A DNA stretch of 64,000 bases, from the NCBI RefSeq assembly GCF_900167255.1, contig NZ_FUYB01000018.1, positions 33,307-97,306 on the forward strand, in the 5' to 3' direction. The notes under the pieces were generated by a model. That model did not search any database. It was not told the origin of the DNA and saw only the letters and a program-made list of their open reading frames with translations. The position numbers were made by a program, and so were the translations under genes. Origin of the DNA: Thiothrix eikelboomii (GTDB taxonomy: Bacteria; Pseudomonadota; Gammaproteobacteria; Thiotrichales; Thiotrichaceae). Shown piece by piece: positions 60,376 to 64,000 of the stretch (position 1 is its first letter; each line of letters opens with the position of its first letter).

Positions 60376-60481
60376 GTACACCCTTTAACCGATATTGAAT
60401 ACCCGATTCATGCTAAGTGAATAGACCCGCCTGCTTGATTGCTCTACCATAAACGCCTATTCAATGAGGAAAGGCTGGTTT

Positions 60482-61234
60482 ATGTTCGAGCGTATCCGTG
60501 AAGATGTGATGTGCATCTTTGACCGTGACCCTGCAGCACGCAATGTGTTTGAGATTTTGACAACTTATCCGGGGATTCATGCCATTATTTGGCATCGACT
60601 TGATCATTGGCTGTGGCAACATAATTTTAAATGGTTGGCTCGTTTCTTATCGAATATTCCGCGTTGGTACACTGGGATTGAAATTCATCCGGGCGCAACC
60701 ATTGGCCGACGTTTTTTCATTGATCATGGCATGGGTATTGTGATTGGTGAAACCGCAGAAATTGGCGATGATTGCTCGCTCTATCATGGAGTGACTTTGG
60801 GTGGGACTAGTTGGAAACCGGGCAAGCGTCATCCGACTTTGAAAAATAATGTAGTGGTGGGCGCAGGTGCGAAAGTCTTAGGGCCGATTACTTTAAATAA
60901 CGGTGCGCGGGTTGGCTCAAATGCAGTCGTGGTTAAGGATGTGCCAGAAAATGTGACGGTTGTGGGGGTTCCGGGCAGAGAGGTAACTCAACGCAGTCAT
61001 GATGAAAAGCGCCGTGAAGCCTTAGCCGAAAAGTTGGGTTTTGATGCTTACGGTGCAACCCAAGATATGCCCGATCCAGTGGCTAATGCAGTGAATCGAA
61101 TGCTGGATCATATTCACCTCATGGAAGAACGTACCGATTGCTTGTGTGCCGAGGTTCGGCGCTTGGGTGGGCAGATTGATATGAAGCCCATGCCAAAGTT
61201 AGAGGCCGATTGCTTTGGGACTGAGGTCGTTTAG
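60482..61234 (+). CDS. cysE: Serine O-acetyltransferase
   Basis: 250 residues from ATG 60482, supported by AAAGG 7 nt upstream; a start at 60464 would add six residues. The N-terminal helical part is short ([20 protein letters not shown]), as in the CysE form common outside enterobacteria. The left-handed beta-helix has [20 protein letters not shown] with catalytic His residues, then [33 protein letters not shown] and VVGVPGREV. The long polar C-terminus (about 180-250) is of the type seen in the IscR-linked CysE group. It makes O-acetylserine for cysteine synthesis. It stands alone; no cysK follows. Confidence 0.93.
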   Translation: MFERIREDVMCIFDRDPAARNVFEILTTYPGIHAIIWHRLDHWLWQHNFKWLARFLSNIPRWYTGIEIHPGATIGRRFFIDHGMGIVIGETAEIGDDCSLYHGVTLGGTSWKPGKRHPTLKNNVVVGAGAKVLGPITLNNGARVGSNAVVVKDVPENVTVVGVPGREVTQRSHDEKRREALAEKLGFDAYGATQDMPDPVANAVNRMLDHIHLMEERTDCLCAEVRRLGGQIDMKPMPKLEADCFGTEVV

Positions 61235-61245
61235 GCAAGGGTAGA

Positions 61246-61310
61246 TTAGTCACCTATGAGTTTTCTTAGGGTAGGTAGTGGGGGAGTTTCTCCAATAAAA
61301 GCTTGGCTAT
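61246..61310 (-). pseudogene. Possible 3' remnant of an unidentified minus-strand gene
   Basis: On the minus strand the last about 22 codons before the stop at 61246-61248 read SQAFIGETPPLPTLRKLIGD, which looks like a genuine protein end with good codon use. It then runs into the antisense of the fic gene fragment. This could be the tail of a gene truncated when the fic fragment arrived. I do not recognise the family, and chance is possible. Confidence 0.2.
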
Positions 61311-62215
61311 AGCGAGAATCTTCATCGTCGAAGACGCTTTCAAGGATGTTGCTGATGTCGCGCCAGAGAAACGTGACGACTGGGCGGAAGTGCAGAACTA
61401 CATTCAGGCACTGAATTATGCGGTGACGCGGCTGGAAACCCTGCCTCTCTCCAACCAACCGCTTGTTGTGGGAGGCGCACGCCACTCTGTTGCAAGGAGT
61501 CAGGGGTGCAACCAAACAACCCGGTGAATTCCGCACCAGCCAGAACTGGATTGGCGTTAGCCTGAAAAACGCGGTGTTTGTTCCCCCGCACCATGAGCGG
61601 GTTGGTGAGTTGATGAGTGATCTGGAAAAATTCCTGCACGACGACACGCACTATGTCTCACCGCTGATCAAGATTGCGATTGCGCACTATCAGTTTGAAA
61701 CGATTCACCCGTTTCTGGATGGCAATGGGCGCTTGGGGCGGTTACTGGTTTCACTGTATCTGGCATCTGAACAGATTCTTGTCAAACCAGCCTTGTATTT
61801 GTCGGATTATTTCGAGCGCAACAAGACGGCTTATGTCGATCACCTGATGGCAGTCAGGCAAGGCAACCACTTGCGTGAATGGCTGCTGTTCTTTTTGCAT
61901 GGCGTGGCGGAAACGGCGCAATCTTCCATTGCCGTCTTCAAAAGCATATTACTGCTCAAAGAGCGTATCGACAGCGATGTATTGCCACACTTCGGTGTAC
62001 GGCGGCAGGAGAATGCGCAACAGCTTATGCGCTACCTCTACCGGAAGCCAGTCGTTGATGTGAAAACGGTTACGGAACTGTTGGAAACCACGCAAAAAAC
62101 AGCGGGGTCGCTGGTTGATGACTTGGTTAGTTATGGGGTGTTGGCTGAAATCACCGGGCAGCGGCGGAATCGGTTGTTTGTGTTTAGGGAATATCTGGGG
62201 TTGTTTACAAGATAG
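61303..62215 (+). pseudogene. Fic-family gene, 5'-truncated and frameshifted
   Basis: Two frames together give one Fic protein. The first (from about 61303) reads EDAFKDVADVAPEKRDDWAE then VQNYIQALNYAVTRLETLPL and SNQ. The second begins RLLWEAHATLLQGVRGATKQ and continues through the core HPFLDGNGRLGRLLVSLYL and the winged C-terminal region to FREYLGLFTR. The frames meet at 61459-61460, where one extra C in CAACC shifts the reading; removing it gives SNQ-RLLWEAH without gap. The usual N-terminal 60-80 residues, including the S/T-x3-E-(G/N) inhibitory motif, are missing. A shorter start at 61463 could still yield a 250-residue Fic core. Fic enzymes AMPylate proteins. Confidence 0.8.
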
Positions 62216-62345
62216 ACCGTTCTACTTTTTTCACATCTTCGGCAGGTGATAGGTTTTCTGGGTGAATGCCGCGTTCCAGCAGTGTTTTACGCACCGCTTG
62301 ATTGTTGGTGAGGTGTTCGCTGGAAATGGCGGCTGCTGTTTTCAT
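62205..62345 (-). CDS. Small ORF matching the DinD C-terminus
   Basis: 46 codons from ATG 62345, with a strong GGAGG box 7 nt upstream. The peptide contains SSEHLTNNQAVRKTLLERGI and HPENLSPAEDVKKVER, which match the C-terminal end of DNA-damage-inducible protein D (in DinD: NNQ-VRK-L-ERGI-PE-LPP-ED-KK-ER). It is either a 3' remnant that still has a translation start or a free-standing small protein. It diverges from the WYL regulator, sharing a 96-bp promoter region that holds a palindrome, and its end overlaps the end of the fic pseudogene by 11 nt. Function unknown. Confidence 0.6.
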   Translation of the reverse strand: MKTAAAISSEHLTNNQAVRKTLLERGIHPENLSPAEDVKKVERSIL

Positions 62346-62371
62346 CGCTTACCTCCACGTAACGGCTAATT

Positions 62372-62388
62372 ATCATCATTATGATGAT
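62372..62388. promoter_or_regulatory. Perfect palindrome, probable operator of the WYL regulator
   Basis: The 17-bp sequence ATCATCATTATGATGAT is a perfect inverted repeat (8-bp arms around one base). It lies between the small DinD-like ORF (start 62345, minus) and the WYL gene (start 62442, plus). WYL-type regulators of defence loci bind such palindromes in their own promoters. Confidence 0.6.
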
Positions 62389-62441
62389 GTAGCATAGTCT
62401 TTATTGTTGAGCTTTGGAATGGACAAGATCATAATTAACCC

Positions 62442-63356
62442 ATGAAACCAACCGATATGTTTGAAACCACTACCGATACCTTGGCATCTCTGAGCCTGCC
62501 ACAGCGCGAACGCTTGGCCTTCCTTGAGTTCCGCCTGTTCTTTCTGGGCGATGTGCGCCGTCAAGATTTGATGGAGCGCTTTGGCATTGCCCCCGCTGCC
62601 GCGACCCGCGATTTTGCGCAATACCGCGAGCTTTGCCCCGATAACCTTAGTCTGGATGGCAGCAGCAAGGCGTATGTGCTGGGCGGTGGCTTTCGGCCTG
62701 CGTTTGCGCACCATGTCGAGCGGGTGTTGATGATGTTGTCGCAAGGGTTTGGCGATGGCATCAGCCAGATGCAGGATGCGTTGTTGGCGTGTGAACTGCC
62801 GCCGCTGTTGATCCGCCCTGAGGTTGACATCCTTGCGCCTGTGACGCGGGCAATCTATCAGTGTAAAGCGGTGCGGATGCGTTATTTCTCGCATTCCAGC
62901 GGGATGTCGGAGCGGGAAATTGTGCCGTTTGCACTGGCAAATGACGGGCTGCGCTGGCACGTCCGCGCTTTTGACCGCAAATCCGGCGAATTCCGCGACT
63001 TTGTGTTTACGCGCATGGAATCCACCGAGCTGCTGGATGGCAACCCCGCTAAACACGAACTCCCCGCGCAAGACATCCAATGGAACCGCATTGTCGAACT
63101 CGACCTCGTGCCGCACCCTGACCGTCCGCACCCCGACATCACCGAACGCGACTACGGCATGGTCGATGGCGTGCTGCATTTGAAACTGCGGGCGGCAATG
63201 GCGGGGTATGTGCTGCGGCAATGGCAAGTGGATTGCTCGGCGGATCATAGTGTTGAAGAGCAAGGGTGTCGGTTGTGGCTGCGGGATGTGTTGGCGTTGT
63301 ATGGGGTGAAGAATGCGATGCTGGCGTTGGGGTACAAAAAAGAAAAGGAATGTTAA
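62442..63356 (+). CDS. WYL-domain transcriptional regulator (BrxR/CapW-like)
   Basis: 304 residues. An N-terminal winged helix (about 15-80) contains RLAFLEFRLFFLGDVRRQDL and ERFGIAPAAATRDFAQYREL, the recognition-helix area. A WYL domain (about 130-215) has YQCKAVRMRYFSHSSGMSER, VPFALANDGLRWHVRAFDRK and FRDFVFTRMEST. A WCX-like C-terminal domain follows with LRAAMAGYVLRQWQVD. This layout and the N-terminal sequence resemble BrxR and CapW, repressors next to BREX, CBASS and other phage-defence loci. A palindrome lies upstream for autoregulation. The gene just downstream, 1 nt away, is unknown and cut by an IS, so any defence system here may be broken. Confidence 0.85.
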   Translation: MKPTDMFETTTDTLASLSLPQRERLAFLEFRLFFLGDVRRQDLMERFGIAPAAATRDFAQYRELCPDNLSLDGSSKAYVLGGGFRPAFAHHVERVLMMLSQGFGDGISQMQDALLACELPPLLIRPEVDILAPVTRAIYQCKAVRMRYFSHSSGMSEREIVPFALANDGLRWHVRAFDRKSGEFRDFVFTRMESTELLDGNPAKHELPAQDIQWNRIVELDLVPHPDRPHPDITERDYGMVDGVLHLKLRAAMAGYVLRQWQVDCSADHSVEEQGCRLWLRDVLALYGVKNAMLALGYKKEKEC

Positions 63357-63357
63357 A

Positions 63358-63672
63358 ATGAATGTGGCTAGCTATAAGACTCAGAATAGCAATAAAAATC
63401 TGGTGCTAAATGCAGTACCGATTAATTTTTCTGATAAATCTATTATAGAAATCTGGCAACAACCATTCTCAGATCGGGACCATCTGCGAAATCTACGCGA
63501 CGAGCTTATCCACACACATTTGGTTAAGCGTCATGGAAACTTTATTGAAGCAATTCCATACGATTTAAATAATAATTTGCTTTCTACCTCAAGCTGTCTT
63601 CAGAAAAAAACCATTCTTTTATCAGAAAGGATTGACATAGCAAAGGCACTTTTAAAAAGCTGGATAATTATT
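63358..63672 (+). pseudogene. Unknown gene downstream of the WYL regulator, interrupted by an IS5-type element
   Basis: ATG 63358 has AAGGA about 8 nt upstream and lies 1 nt after the WYL stop, so it is likely co-transcribed. About 105 codons remain (starting MNVASYKTQNSNKNLVLNAV), AT-rich with codon use unlike the GC-rich WYL gene. It includes FSDRDHLRNLRDELIHTHLV and RIDIAKALLKSWII. After residue about 105 the frame enters the IS end. I do not recognise the family. Its place after a BrxR/CapW-type regulator suggests a defence gene. The rest may lie beyond the IS, outside the window. Confidence 0.6.
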
Positions 63673-64000
63673 AGACCTCTTGCGAAAGTAGTCATTTTCG
63701 CCTATAAAGTTAAGAATGAACTACCTAACCCTGAAAACTCTATCCCCCTCGGCGTTCAAACGCGGAGTAGGAATCCCCCTGCCACTCTTTCACGAACTGC
63801 TTGAAGTGCTCAAAGCAGGCGAGTTGACGAAGAAGAAGTCGGGTCGCCCCAGCCCGTTAAGCCTAGAGGATCAACTATTATTGACCCTAGGTTACTGGCG
63901 AGAGTACCGCACGTTGTTCCACTTAGGTTTGAGCTATCAGGTCCATGAATCGACTGCCCAGCGCATCGTGAAGCGGGTTGAAACCCGCTTGGAAGCGTCG
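63673..64000 (+). mobile_element. IS5-family-type insertion sequence, left end to window edge
   Basis: The element appears to begin with AGACCTCTTGCGAAAGT at about 63673, a terminal-repeat pattern common in IS5-family elements. The transposase starts 43 bp later. The flank TTA before it may be part of a short target duplication. The right end lies outside the window. The left boundary is uncertain by about 3 bp. Confidence 0.65.
63716..64000 (+). CDS. IS5-type transposase, N-terminal part
   Basis: Ninety-five residues are visible before the window ends, starting NYLTLKTLSPSAFKRGVGIP. The helix-turn-helix region of DDE-superfamily transposases is seen as LSLEDQLLLTLGYWREYRTL then FHLGLSYQVHESTAQRIVKR. 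This matches the HTH_Tnp_4 type of IS5-group transposases. The DDE core is outside the window. ATG 63716 lies 43 bp inside the element. No stop interrupts the frame. Confidence 0.82.
   Translation, partial: MNYLTLKTLSPSAFKRGVGIPLPLFHELLEVLKAGELTKKKSGRPSPLSLEDQLLLTLGYWREYRTLFHLGLSYQVHESTAQRIVKRVETRLEAS

Noticed and set aside
62372..62388. Palindrome as a transcription terminator
   Set aside because: It lies between two divergent starts, is AT-rich and has no U-run, so an operator is more likely.
62379..63263. 294-codon minus-strand open frame opposite the WYL regulator gene
   Set aside because: Composition (His/Arg/Gln-rich) is typical of antisense of GC-rich coding DNA, and the plus-strand protein is clearly a WYL regulator.

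Overview
The window looks like part of a gammaproteobacterial chromosome. From recalled family likeness only, my best guess is a Thiotrichales-type sulfur bacterium (Thiothrix/Thiolinea-like). Supporting signs are a fused ATP sulfurylase/APS kinase, RecC, a carnitine-catabolic regulator/dehydrogenase set, and many IS-scarred or broken genes. No rRNA, tRNA or CRISPR array was seen.

Region 1 (about 245-31,469, all minus strand) is a surface-polysaccharide locus. Transcription runs from high to low coordinates: a small membrane-anchored TPR-like protein, an O-antigen ligase/polymerase, a bifunctional Sat-CysC, ManB and ManC (GDP-mannose), a Uma2-family gene, an ISAs1-family insertion that has cut away almost all of a UDP-glucose dehydrogenase gene, a UDP-GlcA 4-epimerase-like enzyme, a WbpA-like UDP-HexNAc dehydrogenase, WbpB-, WbpD- and WbpE-like enzymes, then an AT-rich block. 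In the WbpE position the aminotransferase is fused behind a PIN toxin domain, and its antitoxin-like partner lies just upstream. The AT-rich block (about 1.95-16.16 kb) holds the flippase, an epimerase, two acyltransferases, the HisH/HisF/WbpG amidotransferase trio, three GT4 glycosyltransferases (a fourth, with the initiating phosphoglycosyltransferase, follows it), a second WbpE/D/B-like set, an asparagine-synthetase-like amidotransferase and a probable polymerase. Together these predict a polymer rich in diamino sugars, probably with acetamidino groups and possibly amidated uronic acids.

Region 2 (31.7-38.4 kb) holds recC (plus) and a three-domain LplT-PlsC-acyl-ACP synthetase (minus).

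Region 3 (38.5-49.4 kb) holds an FAD oxidoreductase, a complete oligopeptide-type ABC importer with fused ATPases, a divergent alpha/beta hydrolase, a choline-sulfatase and a tannase-like lipoprotein flanked by a direct repeat.

Region 4 (49.7-61.2 kb) holds dinB, a pabB-pabC fusion, and a carnitine/gamma-butyrobetaine catabolic island: a GlxA/CdhR-type regulator divergent from cdhC, a cdhA-cdhB fusion, an acyl-CoA dehydrogenase, an acyl-CoA synthetase and caiD. cysE follows. The choline-sulfatase and ABC importer suggest a wider quaternary-amine neighbourhood.

Region 5 (61.2-64 kb) is scrambled accessory DNA: a 5'-truncated, frameshifted fic gene, a 46-codon ORF matching the DinD C-terminus, a WYL-type regulator with a perfect palindrome in its divergent promoter region, an unknown gene cut by an IS5-type element, and the start of that element's transposase. 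This resembles the edge of a decayed defence island.
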